NCBI GenBank assembly: GCA_002386525.1
Contig: DGIS01000035.1
Span: forward strand, 1 to 57,487
Reading direction: 5' to 3'
Source: Sphingobacterium sp. UBA4616
GTDB lineage: Bacteria > Bacteroidota > Bacteroidia > Sphingobacteriales > Sphingobacteriaceae
Length of the DNA: 57,487 bases
The position numbers and the translations under genes were made by a program. How positions within the stretch are numbered: the first letter of the stretch is position 1; each line of letters begins with the position of its first letter. Positions 34,604 through 44,435 of the stretch are shown here, in pieces. Under the pieces are notes generated by a model. The model was not told the origin of the DNA and made no database searches. It saw nothing but the letters and a program-made list of their open reading frames with translations.

Positions 34604-35854
34604 TTATCGAATCTGACCGTTTCCACGGACAATCCATTTCTCTGTAACCAACTTTTCTAATGCAAATGGCCCCCGTGCATGTAATTTCTGAGTAGAAATC
34701 CCTATTTCAGCCCCAAGTCCAAATTCTCCGCCATCTGTAAAACGTGTCGACGCATTGCAATACACCGCAGCGGCATCCACAGTATTTAAAAACTGTTCAA
34801 TATAAAGTTCATTAGAAGAGACAATACACTCCGAATGCTTGGAAGAATATGTTCCAATATGTTCCAGCGCTTCATCCAAACCGTCAACGGTTTTTACCGA
34901 ACATTTCAAATCTAAAAATTCCTTTCCAAAATCCGCCTCTTCTGCTCGCTTTAAATTTGAAAAATTTTCATGTTTTAGTACCTGATAGGCAATAGCATCA
35001 GCAAAGACTTCAACTTGAGCCTCTTCGAGATACGGAGCCAGTTTAACTAAAAATTCCGTTACAACATCCTTATCGACCAAAACTGTATCCAAGGAGTTAC
35101 AGACAGAAGGTCTAGAAATTTTAGCATTCGCGACAATCTTCGCTGCCATATCCAAATCTGCGGTACAGTCGACGTACGTATGGCATACTCCTGCCCCTGT
35201 CTCAATCACAGGTACCTTGGCGTTTTCCCGCACAAAATTGATCAATGACTGCGACCCACGTGGGATGATAATATCCACATAAGACGTCGCCTCCAGCAAT
35301 TCTGAAACGTGCTTTCTGTCCACAGGCAACAGTTGTACAATATCCTTCGTAATACCTTGTTCGTTCAAAATTCCATGGATTACGGTTAATAAAGCTTGAT
35401 TGGTATATTGGGCATCGGAACCGCCACGCAGCAAACAAACATTACCCGATTGAATACATAAAGCAGCAACGTCAATAGTAACGTTGGGCCGCGATTCATA
35501 GATTACCCCAACAACTCCAAGCGGAACAGTGATCTTTTCTATTTCCAATCCATTGGGTAGCACCTTTTTTAATAAGAGCTGGTTTGTTGGATCCGCTAAC
35601 TGTGCAATCTGCTTCACACTATCAGACAAACTTCTTAGACGATCACCGTTGAGCAAGAGACGGTCTTTTTTGGGATCTTCATCAGACATGCGGTCCAGAT
35701 CACTTTTATTGGCCTGTAATATAACCGACTCCTGTTCGACAAGAGCATCTGCAATAGCATTTAAAAGCGTTATTTTGGTTTCAGGTGCTAGCTTCTGCAA
35801 TACATTTTTTGCGTTGGCCGCTGCCTGAAGTTGTTCTACAATGGATTCACTCAT
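34604..35854 (-). CDS. proA: glutamate-5-semialdehyde dehydrogenase (gamma-glutamyl phosphate reductase)
   Basis: This 416-residue protein is full length for ProA (E. coli 417). It shows the aldehyde dehydrogenase-like fold with LGVVGVIYESRPNVT (about residues 112-126) and the catalytic cysteine in RPSVCNSLDT (about 247-256). It reduces gamma-glutamyl phosphate to glutamate semialdehyde with NADPH, the second step of proline synthesis. Its start overlaps the stop of proB by four bases (ATGA), so the two are translationally coupled. Confidence 0.96.
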   Translation of the reverse strand: MSESIVEQLQAAANAKNVLQKLAPETKITLLNAIADALVEQESVILQANKSDLDRMSDEDPKKDRLLLNGDRLRSLSDSVKQIAQLADPTNQLLLKKVLPNGLEIEKITVPLGVVGVIYESRPNVTIDVAALCIQSGNVCLLRGGSDAQYTNQALLTVIHGILNEQGITKDIVQLLPVDRKHVSELLEATSYVDIIIPRGSQSLINFVRENAKVPVIETGAGVCHTYVDCTADLDMAAKIVANAKISRPSVCNSLDTVLVDKDVVTEFLVKLAPYLEEAQVEVFADAIAYQVLKHENFSNLKRAEEADFGKEFLDLKCSVKTVDGLDEALEHIGTYSSKHSECIVSSNELYIEQFLNTVDAAAVYCNASTRFTDGGEFGLGAEIGISTQKLHARGPFALEKLVTEKWIVRGNGQIR

Positions 35855-36882
35855 AACAATACGATATCATTTGCGTGTGCAATTTCTATATTTTTTTTAC
35901 TGGATTGGGACAAAGCGGATGAATCCATTTTCGCCCGGGCAACGGCCACGGTTAAGCCTTCTAGATTGACAATATTTAACACTTCTCCCTTTTCAAAATG
36001 CTCGACGATTCGTGTAACACCGACAGCCAGAAGACTCTTGTGCTTTAATAACGCTTCCTCTGCTCCGCGGTCAACCATCAATTCTCCTTTAATTAAACTC
36101 CCGCTCGCAAGCCACTTCTTACGGGATGATATTTTCTTGCTTTCAGGTAGGCACAAGGTACCAGTCTCATGTTTCACTGCTTTCTGAATGGCATCCTCAG
36201 TTTGCATGCTAAAAATCACAACAGCAATCCCCATCTGATTGGCTAATCGGGCAAAATTCAATTTTGACGTCATTCCACCCAGTCCCACCGACGATTTGTC
36301 CTTCCTTGCCAATCCCAGGATGTCCCTGTCGATTGTTTCAATTTGCGGTATAATCTTGTTGTTTGTATCTAATACTCCTGGGACAGAAGTACTGAATAAT
36401 AGTTTTTCGGCACCAAAGCCAACAGCAATCAAGGTTGCCAGCTCATCATTGTCTGAAAACTTTAGTTCTTTATTGCTCACCACATCATTTTCATTTGCGA
36501 TTGGAATAACATTATTCTTCCACAATTCCTCGTATGTATTTTTCAATTGCAGAAATTGATCCCGATTGGAAAAATGATGTCGTTCACATAAGCTTTGCGC
36601 CAAAGAAATTTTGAAGGGTCGGAAATAAGTTGAATATGTATTGATCAGTATGGGGTTTCCAATTGCAGCGGCAGCCTTACGTTCTGATAATGTCCCCGTA
36701 TAATTGGGCAAAAAACGTTTACCGGCAGCGACAGCCCCAGAAGACACCAAGACAATATTGTATTTCTTTTGTAAAGAAGCAATTTGCCTAGCGATCTCCA
36801 AAACAATACGTTCATCAACTTCTCCCTCTTTCGTGGTAATAGAAGCCGATCCGAATTTGACAACAAGAATTGGCTTTTTCAT
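35851..36882 (-). CDS. proB: glutamate 5-kinase with PUA domain
   Basis: This enzyme of 343 residues has the amino-acid kinase domain (about residues 1-240; KFGSASIT at the start, VSSGAVAAG near 50, and NENDVVS near 133) and a C-terminal PUA-like domain (about 255-335). It phosphorylates glutamate in the first step of proline synthesis and is usually inhibited by proline. I chose the ATG at 36882; the frame also opens two codons earlier at a TTG. It heads the proB-proA-unknown unit. Confidence 0.94.
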   Translation of the reverse strand: MKKPILVVKFGSASITTKEGEVDERIVLEIARQIASLQKKYNIVLVSSGAVAAGKRFLPNYTGTLSERKAAAAIGNPILINTYSTYFRPFKISLAQSLCERHHFSNRDQFLQLKNTYEELWKNNVIPIANENDVVSNKELKFSDNDELATLIAVGFGAEKLLFSTSVPGVLDTNNKIIPQIETIDRDILGLARKDKSSVGLGGMTSKLNFARLANQMGIAVVIFSMQTEDAIQKAVKHETGTLCLPESKKISSRKKWLASGSLIKGELMVDRGAEEALLKHKSLLAVGVTRIVEHFEKGEVLNIVNLEGLTVAVARAKMDSSALSQSSKKNIEIAHANDIVLL

Positions 36883-37030
36883 TTTCAAGTATGCTTTAGT
36901 TTAGATTTGAGCACTAATTTACTGAGAAGAATTTGATTTTTGCAAAATATGTTAACAATTGAACAATATAATTTTACAGAAAAAAACCACTTCACCCACA
37001 AAAAATAGGCACCTGAAAACAAAAGCCCCT

Positions 37031-39064
37031 TTAGAAGGAGAACCGTTCTTCATAAAGCTTCTCGAGGGAAAACATTTCATCACGATATTTCGCTGCTTCC
37101 AGAAAGTCCATATCCTTCGCAGCTTTATCCATTTTCTTACGGACGTTATCGATTGCTTTCTTCAGATCCTTCTCGCTCAGATACTGCATCACTGGATCAG
37201 CTGCAACAGCCTGCGATGGATCCGGTTCGACATAAATTTTAGGTTCAATACCTGAGAAATCGGCGACAGAGGTCTGCTCCAATATTTCCTCTCTAGTTTT
37301 GCCGACTGTACGCGGAGTAATGCCATGTTCCTGGTTATATTTCATCTGTTTGTCCCGACGTCGATTAGTTTCATCGATCGTCACACGCATACTGTCGGTC
37401 ATTTTGTCTGCATACATAATAACCCGACCTTTATCATTCCGGGCAGCCCGACCAATCGTCTGAATAAGCGAACGTTCAGAACGCAAAAAACCTTCTTTAT
37501 CTGCATCGAGAATAGCAACCAGCGTAACCTCCGGTAAATCAAGTCCCTCACGCAATAAGTTCACGCCGACCAAAATATCAAATTCACCTAATCGAAGGCC
37601 GCGTAAGATTTCTACCCGCTCCAAGGTTTTAATTTCCGAGTGTATATAACGAACTTTTAAGTTCAGCTTGGTCATATATTTGGAAAGTTCCTCCGCCATA
37701 CGTTTCGTCAGTGTAGTTGCCAGCACACGCCCACCTTCTTTGATGGTCTTATCCACCTCTTCCAAGAAATCATCGACTTGATTGATCGCTGGTCTCACTT
37801 CAATAATCGGGTCTAGGAGCCCCGTAGGACGAATCACCTGTTCAACCACCACACCCTCTGTCTGTTGCAGTTCATAATCACCAGGAGTAGCTGACACATA
37901 AATTGTCTGGTTCGTCAAAGATTCAAACTCCGGAAAGTTTAAGGGTCTGTTATCCAAAGCCGCAGGCAATCTGAATCCATGTTCCACTAAAGAGACTTTT
38001 CGTGATCGGTCGCCACCGTACATTGCACGCAATTGGGGTAAGGTCACGTGGCTTTCATCAATGACCAACAGATAATCCTCCGGAAAATAATCCAGCAAAC
38101 AGAAAGGACGCATTCCTGGCTGCCTACCGTCGAAAAAGCGGGAATAATTTTCTATTCCTGAGCAATAACCCAGCTCGCGCATCATCTCCAAATCATAATT
38201 GACACGTTCCTCTAAACGCTTTGCTTCGAGCATCAAGCCCTCGGCTTCCAATTGGGTTTTCCGCTGCATCAATTCATCTTGAATAGCCCAAATCGATTCT
38301 TTAAATTTTTCCTTCGGCGTAACGAAAAGATTGGCCGGAAAAAGGGCTAAATCTTCCATTTTATGGAGCGTTTTACCAGATACAGGATCTATCTCACTCA
38401 ATTCATCAATTTCATCCCCAAAGAAGGACACACGAATTGCAAAATCCAGATACGCTGGATAAATATCCACAGTATCTCCTTTAACGCGAAATGTACCACG
38501 TTTAAACTCTGTGGTCGTGCGTGAATATAAAATTTCAACTAATTTATGCAGAAAAGCATTTCTCGTAACCGTCATCCCTACGCCGAATCGAAAGATAGAA
38601 CGGGAGAAATCCTCTGGATTTCCCATACCGTAGATACAAGACACAGAAGAAACCACAACGACATCACGACGCCCCGACATCAAAGCGGAAGTGGTGGCCA
38701 AGCGCAACTTTTCAATTTCTTCGTTAATCGCTAAATCCTTCTCGATGTAAGTGTTTGTAGAAGCAATAAAAGCTTCGGGTTGATAATAATCGTAATAGGA
38801 CACAAAATAGTTGACCGAATTATTGGGGAAGAACTGCTTGAATTCACCGTACAATTGAGCCGCCAACGTTTTATTATGGCTTAAAATCAATGTTGGCTTT
38901 TGCGTTTCCTTAATCACATTGGCCACAGTAAAGGTCTTACCCGATCCTGTCACTCCCAAAAGCGTTTGGTATTGCTCTGCCTGCTCTACTCCAGCAACCA
39001 ATTGCCTAATCGCTTCGGGCTGATCGCCGGTCGGCTTATACTCTGATGTCAATTCAAATTTCAT
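37031..39064 (-). CDS. uvrB: excinuclease ABC subunit B
   Basis: This 677-residue protein is full length (E. coli 673). It has Walker A GVTGSGKT (about residues 39-46), the beta-hairpin block YYDYYQPEA (about 91-99), the helicase motifs ATPGDYEL and QTIGRAARN, and the C-terminal UVR motif that binds UvrC. UvrB receives damage from UvrA and loads UvrC in nucleotide excision repair. It is separated from proB by 148 bases without an obvious terminator. No known SOS box could be assigned upstream. Confidence 0.97.
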   Translation of the reverse strand: MKFELTSEYKPTGDQPEAIRQLVAGVEQAEQYQTLLGVTGSGKTFTVANVIKETQKPTLILSHNKTLAAQLYGEFKQFFPNNSVNYFVSYYDYYQPEAFIASTNTYIEKDLAINEEIEKLRLATTSALMSGRRDVVVVSSVSCIYGMGNPEDFSRSIFRFGVGMTVTRNAFLHKLVEILYSRTTTEFKRGTFRVKGDTVDIYPAYLDFAIRVSFFGDEIDELSEIDPVSGKTLHKMEDLALFPANLFVTPKEKFKESIWAIQDELMQRKTQLEAEGLMLEAKRLEERVNYDLEMMRELGYCSGIENYSRFFDGRQPGMRPFCLLDYFPEDYLLVIDESHVTLPQLRAMYGGDRSRKVSLVEHGFRLPAALDNRPLNFPEFESLTNQTIYVSATPGDYELQQTEGVVVEQVIRPTGLLDPIIEVRPAINQVDDFLEEVDKTIKEGGRVLATTLTKRMAEELSKYMTKLNLKVRYIHSEIKTLERVEILRGLRLGEFDILVGVNLLREGLDLPEVTLVAILDADKEGFLRSERSLIQTIGRAARNDKGRVIMYADKMTDSMRVTIDETNRRRDKQMKYNQEHGITPRTVGKTREEILEQTSVADFSGIEPKIYVEPDPSQAVAADPVMQYLSEKDLKKAIDNVRKKMDKAAKDMDFLEAAKYRDEMFSLEKLYEERFSF

Positions 39065-39348
39065 ATACTTCCTATTTCTTAAACAAAACTATCTCGGCCT
39101 TTTCCAGCAAACATTGCACCAGTAATAGTTTGAGCGGCAAGCACAAAACTGTTCTTTTTAAACTGATGATTTTAATCTGCAAACAGGACGTTTTTTCGAG
39201 ATGCGATCCAGGCCACATCCAGTAGTGTTGTAAAACAAATTTACTAAAAATTTTACCATTTGAGTGCAAACTATAATAATACCGTAGATGTTATTACTTT
39301 CAATTGATTATTTATTATCTTTAGCTTCACTGAACTAGCACACACGTC
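39065..39348. other. divergent intergenic region, uvrB and upp
   Basis: 284 bases between two divergent starts. A 65-codon minus-strand frame at 39072-39269 has no recognisable product and is not called. No well-spaced Bacteroidota promoter was found; a TATCTTTA near-match lies at 39316-39323 before upp. Confidence 0.5.
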
Positions 39349-39996
39349 ATGGTTACTATTCTATCTACCCAAAATAGCATTGCAAATCATTTTATCGCCG
39401 AGTTGAGAGATATTCATATTCAGCAGGATCGCATGCGTTTCCGCCGGAATTTGGAACGATTGGGTGAAATCTTCGCTTATGAGATCAGCAAGACGATGAC
39501 CTACACGCCCATTGAAGTTGAAACTCCGCTGGGTGTGGCCAAAACTCAACTCCTGATGGAACAACCCGTGCTCGCTACGATTCTGAGAGCGGGTCTTCCG
39601 TTTCATCAAGGGCTATTAAATGTGTTTGACCGCGCCGACAATACGTTTATTGCCGCCTACCGACATACCAAAAAAAGCGGCGAGTTTGAGATTCACAAAG
39701 AATATGTGAATACCCCCAATTTAGACAACCGCACCGTGATTGTAGTGGACCCAATGCTGGCGACAGGAAAAAGTCTCGTGTTATGCTGCCGGGATCTTTT
39801 GGCCGAATACGATATCAAGGAATTGCACATTGTTGCGGCCATCGCTTCCGAAGAAGGAATAAATCATGTGCAGGCGTTTATTCCAACAGCGCACATCTGG
39901 GTAGGTGACGTCGATCGCGAACTGACCTCCAAAGCCTATATTGTGCCGGGACTCGGCGATGCAGGAGATCTGGCCTATGGTGCAAAACACCACTAA
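39349..39996 (+). CDS. upp: uracil phosphoribosyltransferase
   Basis: This 215-residue enzyme has the PRPP-binding loop VVDPMLATGKS (about residues 127-137) and the closing GLGDAGDLAYG (about 202-212), which contacts uracil in the family. It makes UMP from uracil and PRPP in pyrimidine salvage. Length fits UPRT (about 208). The start at 39349 is the first ATG and is consistent with the family N-terminus. Confidence 0.95.
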   Translation: MVTILSTQNSIANHFIAELRDIHIQQDRMRFRRNLERLGEIFAYEISKTMTYTPIEVETPLGVAKTQLLMEQPVLATILRAGLPFHQGLLNVFDRADNTFIAAYRHTKKSGEFEIHKEYVNTPNLDNRTVIVVDPMLATGKSLVLCCRDLLAEYDIKELHIVAAIASEEGINHVQAFIPTAHIWVGDVDRELTSKAYIVPGLGDAGDLAYGAKHH

Positions 39997-40100
39997 TGTG
40001 GATAAATTATTTAAAATTAAATTAACACTTAGCTCATTGAAATTCAGTAAATTTATGTCAATGATGAAGTTGAATTTTGTTATATCTAATTTATATCGCT

Positions 40101-40574
40101 ATGAGATGGCAAAAATACAATGGCGAATCCATTCGCTCCACAATTTTCGATGCTGTTGAAGAAGTCATAAAACGCGAAGACGCCCTCGGGAATAAGCTCA
40201 AGGTTTACATCGGCACCGATTCCCAAGTCAAGCGGGGCATCATCGACTTCGCAACAGTCATCGTCTTTCTCAGGGAACATAAAGGTGGATTTATGTTTAT
40301 CCAACGTGACAAAAGGCATCACCGAATGAGCATTAAAGAGAGGATGCTGCTCGAAGTGCAAAAATCCATCGATATAGCCTATCAACTCTGCCCCCTCCTC
40401 GAAAAACACAAAGTGGACCTTGAAGTCCACGCCGACATCAACACCAATCCAAGTTTCCAGTCGAATGTTGCTCTAAAAGAAGCCATGGGCTATATTATGG
40501 GTATGGGATTTGTCTTTAAGGCTAAGCCGGAGTCTTTTGCCAGTACCAACTGTGCCAATAAACAGGTTCAATAA
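40101..40574 (+). CDS. YkuK/DUF458 family RNase H-like protein
   Basis: From the ATG at 40101 the product has 157 residues. The block VYIGTDSQVKRG (about 36-47) with its Asp, and the later LEVHADINTNP (about 112-122), are the acidic strands expected of an RNase H-like fold in the DUF458/YkuK family. No function is established. An upstream in-frame TTG-like start at 40077 lacks support. It is 104 bases downstream of upp and 74 bases before pnuC, so its operon status is open. Confidence 0.75.
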   Translation: MRWQKYNGESIRSTIFDAVEEVIKREDALGNKLKVYIGTDSQVKRGIIDFATVIVFLREHKGGFMFIQRDKRHHRMSIKERMLLEVQKSIDIAYQLCPLLEKHKVDLEVHADINTNPSFQSNVALKEAMGYIMGMGFVFKAKPESFASTNCANKQVQ

Positions 40575-40648
40575 TCGACTATTGGATAAACAATTACTGA
40601 CTATTGGTTGGACTTTGTATATTTAGGGTGTAATTTTTAACACACCAC

Positions 40649-41251
40649 ATGCAGGATTTTTTTCAGCAGATTGCCCGCCAATTTGCCCATACCTCTTGGC
40701 TCGAATGGTTAGGTACACTGACAGGCTTCCTTTGTGTCTATTTGGCCGCTAAGCAAAACATATGGAATTGGCCGATTAGTATCATCAGCGTGGCGTCCTA
40801 TGCTATTCTGTTTTATGATGCCAAACTATACGGAGACACTGTCCTGCAATTCTACTTTTTATCTACTGCTGTTTACGGCTGGTACTATTGGATAAAACGA
40901 AAAGAGGAAAAAAAGAAACCCATCGTCAATGCTAACAGCAATCAATTGCTTCTCTGCTGTTTAGCCATATTTATCCTCACCATCTCCATCGGGTACCTTC
41001 TCGACCGCAAAACTAATTCGGATGTGCCCTACATTGATGCATTCTGTACATCGGTAAGTTTTGTCGCCCAATTCCTGATGACCAGAAAAGTCCTCCAGAA
41101 CTGGCTACTTTGGGTGTTTGTAGACATTTGTTATATCCCACTCTACATCCATAAAGATCTTATGTTGACAGCCGTGCTTTATTTTGTCTTCGCGGTCATC
41201 GCCTGGAATGGCTACCGCGATTGGCAGAAAACCTATAAAAATTTTGCGTAA
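40649..41251 (+). CDS. pnuC: nicotinamide riboside transporter PnuC
   Basis: This 200-residue protein has seven predicted helices. The family's central block is present: NWPISIISVASYAILF (about residues 44-59), then DAKLYGDTVLQ and STAVYGWYYW. PnuC carries nicotinamide riboside down its gradient; the partner kinase traps it as NMN. The next gene starts immediately after the stop and encodes such a kinase, which supports the substrate assignment over thiamine (PnuT) relatives. Confidence 0.92.
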   Translation: MQDFFQQIARQFAHTSWLEWLGTLTGFLCVYLAAKQNIWNWPISIISVASYAILFYDAKLYGDTVLQFYFLSTAVYGWYYWIKRKEEKKKPIVNANSNQLLLCCLAIFILTISIGYLLDRKTNSDVPYIDAFCTSVSFVAQFLMTRKVLQNWLLWVFVDICYIPLYIHKDLMLTAVLYFVFAVIAWNGYRDWQKTYKNFA

Positions 41252-41253
41252 TA

Positions 41254-41808
41254 TTGCCTATCAAAACGATCGATGTGGGAAAAGAATTTATAAAAATTGC
41301 TGTTGTTGGCCCCGAGTCTACTGGAAAATCAACGATGGCACAGTTTCTTGCCAAAGAGTTTAAAACGGTATGTGTACCCGAATATTCACGCTATTATTGT
41401 CAAGGCCTCAACAATAAATACACCTTACAGGACGAAGTCAATATGTTTTATGGACAGGTCGCACTTGAAGAAGCACTGGTTCCATTAGCTCAAGGACAAA
41501 TTCTTATTTGCGACACGACCTTCCTTACCGTAAAAATCTGGTCTGATTATCTATTTGGCCATACTCCAGAAGAAGTTACCGATAAAATCCAGCAACATCC
41601 CTACGACCTTTATCTCCTGATGGATATCGATCTGCCCTGGCAGGATGATCCGTTACGAGATTTCCCCGAACAACGGGATCATTTTATGGAAATCTGGAAA
41701 GGTGAATTGACAGCCCTTCATGCACAATATCGCATTGTGTCTGGGCTCGGTGAGCAGCGTCTTGAAAATGGACTTCGCGCAGTAAACGATTTTCTGACAT
41801 TGATTTGA
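41254..41808 (+). CDS. NadR-type nicotinamide riboside kinase (ATPase domain only)
   Basis: This protein of about 184 residues has a P-loop GPESTGKST (residues 19-27) and the NadR-family blocks VPEYSRYY (about 43-50) and CDTTFLTVKIW (about 87-97). It corresponds to the C-terminal kinase domain of NadR and lacks the NMN adenylyltransferase and repressor domains. It phosphorylates nicotinamide riboside to NMN. The likely start is a TTG at 41254, two bases after the pnuC stop; no ATG lies near. Coupling of transport and kinase fits the pathway. Confidence 0.85.
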   Translation: MPIKTIDVGKEFIKIAVVGPESTGKSTMAQFLAKEFKTVCVPEYSRYYCQGLNNKYTLQDEVNMFYGQVALEEALVPLAQGQILICDTTFLTVKIWSDYLFGHTPEEVTDKIQQHPYDLYLLMDIDLPWQDDPLRDFPEQRDHFMEIWKGELTALHAQYRIVSGLGEQRLENGLRAVNDFLTLI

Positions 41809-41818
41809 GACAAGCATC

Positions 41819-41849
41819 TTGACGAAGCTGCCTTTTACAGCTATATTTG
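41819..41849 (+). promoter_or_regulatory. promoter of the bacilliredoxin gene
   Basis: TTG (41819-41821), 20 bases, TATATTTG (41842-41849). The leader is about 98 bases and holds an inverted repeat TGACC-7-GGTCA (41876-41892) that could be an operator or mRNA stem. Confidence 0.65.
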
Positions 41850-41953
41850 TACAAGTGAAATAGAACTTGCGTGCCTGACCCGATCTAGGTCAAGGATAGG
41901 AAGTTTTATCACACACAATTGAAATAGAATATTAACATTTTACTTAAGAAATA

Positions 41954-42364
41954 ATGTATCCAGAATATTTAGTAGCTCCAATGCGTCAAGAATTAGTTGA
42001 TGCAGGATTCGAAGAATTAAAAACACCTGAAGCAGTTGATCAGGCGATTGCAGCAGAAGGAACCGTTTTTGTGGTTGTAAACTCTGTTTGCGGTTGTGCG
42101 GCAGCAAATGCTCGTCCTGCTGCAAAAGCTGCTGTCAAAAATGAAAAACACCCTGCTAAATTAGTAACTGTTTTTGCAGGTATGGAAACGGATGCTGTTA
42201 ACACTGCTCGTAATTACATGTTGCCTTATCCGCCATCTTCTCCAGCAATGGCTTTGTTCAAAGACGGAAAACTGGTACACATGATTGAAAGACATATGAT
42301 TGAAGGTCGCCCAGCTCAAATGATCGCTGACAACTTAGTCGCAGCATTTGACGAGTACTGTTAA
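41954..42364 (+). CDS. BrxA/BrxB family bacilliredoxin (YphP/YqiW)
   Basis: This 136-residue protein has the family's CGC active site (Cys46, Gly47, Cys48) within SVCGCAAANARPA, and the RHMIEGRPA block near residue 113. Bacilliredoxins remove bacillithiol from protein thiols in Firmicutes; homologues occur in Bacteroidota. Whether this organism makes bacillithiol cannot be told here, since bshA, bshB and bshC are not in the window. It is monocistronic, with its own promoter and terminator. Confidence 0.92.
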   Translation: MYPEYLVAPMRQELVDAGFEELKTPEAVDQAIAAEGTVFVVVNSVCGCAAANARPAAKAAVKNEKHPAKLVTVFAGMETDAVNTARNYMLPYPPSSPAMALFKDGKLVHMIERHMIEGRPAQMIADNLVAAFDEYC

Positions 42365-42388
42365 TCACGTATTTTGATTTTTTAATTG

Positions 42389-42424
42389 AAAAGGCTATCC
42401 AAATTTAATTGGAGAGCCTTTTTT
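42389..42424 (+). terminator. terminator after the bacilliredoxin gene
   Basis: A 12-bp stem with one mismatch (42389-42400 with 42411-42422), then T-run. Confidence 0.8.
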
Positions 42425-42656
42425 GCTTTTTAAAATGCAGCAGCATACAGTGTATCCCCATATCCTTCCTTCAAGGAACGTTTCATATTTCATTACTTAA
42501 CAGGTTATCTTTTTCTTAGCCATACACCATAAAATAGCCTAGGTTCTTTGCCAAAGGGCATTCCACCAACCTGTCAAAACCTCAAACCTGAGCTCCAGTA
42601 TACCTTGCCACTAACTCAGATGCAGTTTATTAAAAGCTTTTTTCTATTTTTAGGCT

Positions 42657-44312
42657 ATGAAAACCCTTCCAATAACCATTCTTTTTTTCTGCTTGACGAT
42701 CATCGCATGCTCTCCACAAACCAAAGTGGACCTTATTGTATATCATGCGCAAGTATATACCGTAGATTCCACATTTAGTACAGCACAGGCATTTGCGGTC
42801 AAAGATGGTAAATTTATAGCCATCGGTTCGGATGATGAAATACAGCGGAAATATAAAGCAAAGGAAAAGATTGATGCAGAAGGAAAACCCATTTACCCCG
42901 GATTTTATGACGCCCATGCGCATCTGTTTGACGAAGCCGAATTAATGGATCAAGTCGATCTAAACGGGGCTGACTCCTTTGAAGAGATCATTCAACGTGT
43001 CAAAAACTACAGGCAGAAGAATCCAGACAAAACCTGGCTGATCGGTGCAGGTTGGGACCAAAATCGCTGGAAAGATAAAGCTTTTCCCACCAAAGATTTG
43101 TTGGATAAAGCATTCCCTGATATTCCCGTTTATCTTATGCGGGTAGATTATCATGCGGCCGTCGCCAATTCCAAAGCGCTGGAATGGGCCAAATTAACCA
43201 GTACTCCCAGCATCCGCGGTGGGGTGGTCGGGGGGATCAATAACATACCAAATGGTCTGTTGATCGACAATGCAATGGAGCTTGTCAATAAGACAATCCC
43301 TGTTCCCAACGAAAAGGAATACTTAAGAATGATCAAACGCACACAGGACTCTTTACTTTCTGTAGGTCTTACCTCAATTGTTGATGCAGGTTTATCAAAA
43401 GAGAGACTCGAACTTTTAAAAAAATACTACCGCGAAGGCCAGCTAAAAATCAGAGATTATGCCATGATCCTCGGTAGTCCTCAAAATATAAAATCATTTA
43501 TCGACCAAGGTTTCTATGAGACCGACCGGTTCGAAATCAAAGGGTTTAAACTACTTGCCGATGGTGCGCTGGGTTCCCGTGGAGCCTGCCTCCTCGCCCA
43601 TTACCATGATGCACCCACACATGGTTTTTTACTTCATAGTCCGCAGGAGTATGAAGAAATGATCAAACAGATCGCTGCAAGCAAATTTCAGGCAAATACC
43701 CATGCCATAGGCGATTCGGCCAATCGTATTATCTTGGATATCTACGGCAAATACCCGCACAATAACAATGACCGGAGATGGCGTATTGAGCACGCTCAGA
43801 TTATATCGCCTACAGATTTTGACAAATTTAGAGAGTACCAAATCATCCCTTCAGTACAGCCCACACATGCCACCTCAGATATGTACTGGGCCAAAGACCG
43901 GCTAGGGGCAGAACGTATGAAAGGCGCTTATGCTTATAAGCATCTGTTGGAAGAATACGGGAAACTCGCTTTGGGAAGTGATTTCCCGGTAGAACACTTC
44001 AATCCTTTATATGGTTTCCATGCAGCAGTGGCTCGTGTCGACAAAAAAGGGTATCCAGACCAGGGATTTCAGATGCAAGACGCGATAAGCCGTGAAGATG
44101 CCCTGCGAGGAATGACCATATGGGCGGCATTCTCGTGCTTTCAAGACAAGAAACGGGGCAGCATCGAAGTTGGAAAAGATGCGGATTTTGTTATCCTCGA
44201 AAAGGATATCTTGAACATCCCGAATGAGCAACTGCGAAATGTAAAAACAGAACGGACAGTCATTGCTGGCGAGACGGTTTTTAATAGCAACACGAATAGA
44301 ACCACTCAATAA
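42657..44312 (+). CDS. amidohydrolase, YtcJ-like, lipoprotein
   Basis: This 551-residue protein has a lipoprotein signal with lipobox IIAC (Cys18). The amidohydrolase family 3 domain has the metal-binding DAHAH (about residues 85-89), NTHAIGD (about 344-350), RIEHAQ (about 374-379) and the late GSDFPVEHFNP block (about 440-450). The YtcJ-like enzymes hydrolyse various amide bonds; the substrate is unknown. The lipid anchor puts it in the periplasm or at the outer membrane. A 292-base gap precedes it, with no confident promoter beyond a TATTTTTA near-match at 42645-42652. Confidence 0.85.
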   Translation: MKTLPITILFFCLTIIACSPQTKVDLIVYHAQVYTVDSTFSTAQAFAVKDGKFIAIGSDDEIQRKYKAKEKIDAEGKPIYPGFYDAHAHLFDEAELMDQVDLNGADSFEEIIQRVKNYRQKNPDKTWLIGAGWDQNRWKDKAFPTKDLLDKAFPDIPVYLMRVDYHAAVANSKALEWAKLTSTPSIRGGVVGGINNIPNGLLIDNAMELVNKTIPVPNEKEYLRMIKRTQDSLLSVGLTSIVDAGLSKERLELLKKYYREGQLKIRDYAMILGSPQNIKSFIDQGFYETDRFEIKGFKLLADGALGSRGACLLAHYHDAPTHGFLLHSPQEYEEMIKQIAASKFQANTHAIGDSANRIILDIYGKYPHNNNDRRWRIEHAQIISPTDFDKFREYQIIPSVQPTHATSDMYWAKDRLGAERMKGAYAYKHLLEEYGKLALGSDFPVEHFNPLYGFHAAVARVDKKGYPDQGFQMQDAISREDALRGMTIWAAFSCFQDKKRGSIEVGKDADFVILEKDILNIPNEQLRNVKTERTVIAGETVFNSNTNRTTQ

Positions 44313-44388
44313 CCCGTTAGTAACGAGCCTTGTACTGATCTCTATTTCCTTTGCCTTCCAAAAATCAAGCGCGAAAATGAAATAAATC

Positions 44389-44417
44389 TTGATTATTACG
44401 AATATTTCGTACATTTA
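44389..44417 (+). promoter_or_regulatory. possible promoter of the GLPGLI/barrel pair
   Basis: TTG (44389-44391), 18 bases, TACATTTA (44410-44417), one mismatch from TAnnTTTG. The leader would be about 12 bases. Confidence 0.4.
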
Positions 44418-44435
44418 CGATATAAACATAATTTT

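Noticed and set aside
39072..39269. Small minus-strand open frame upstream of uvrB
   Set aside because: Cys/Lys/Leu-rich with no family resemblance, no ribosome site, and it lies in the uvrB promoter region.
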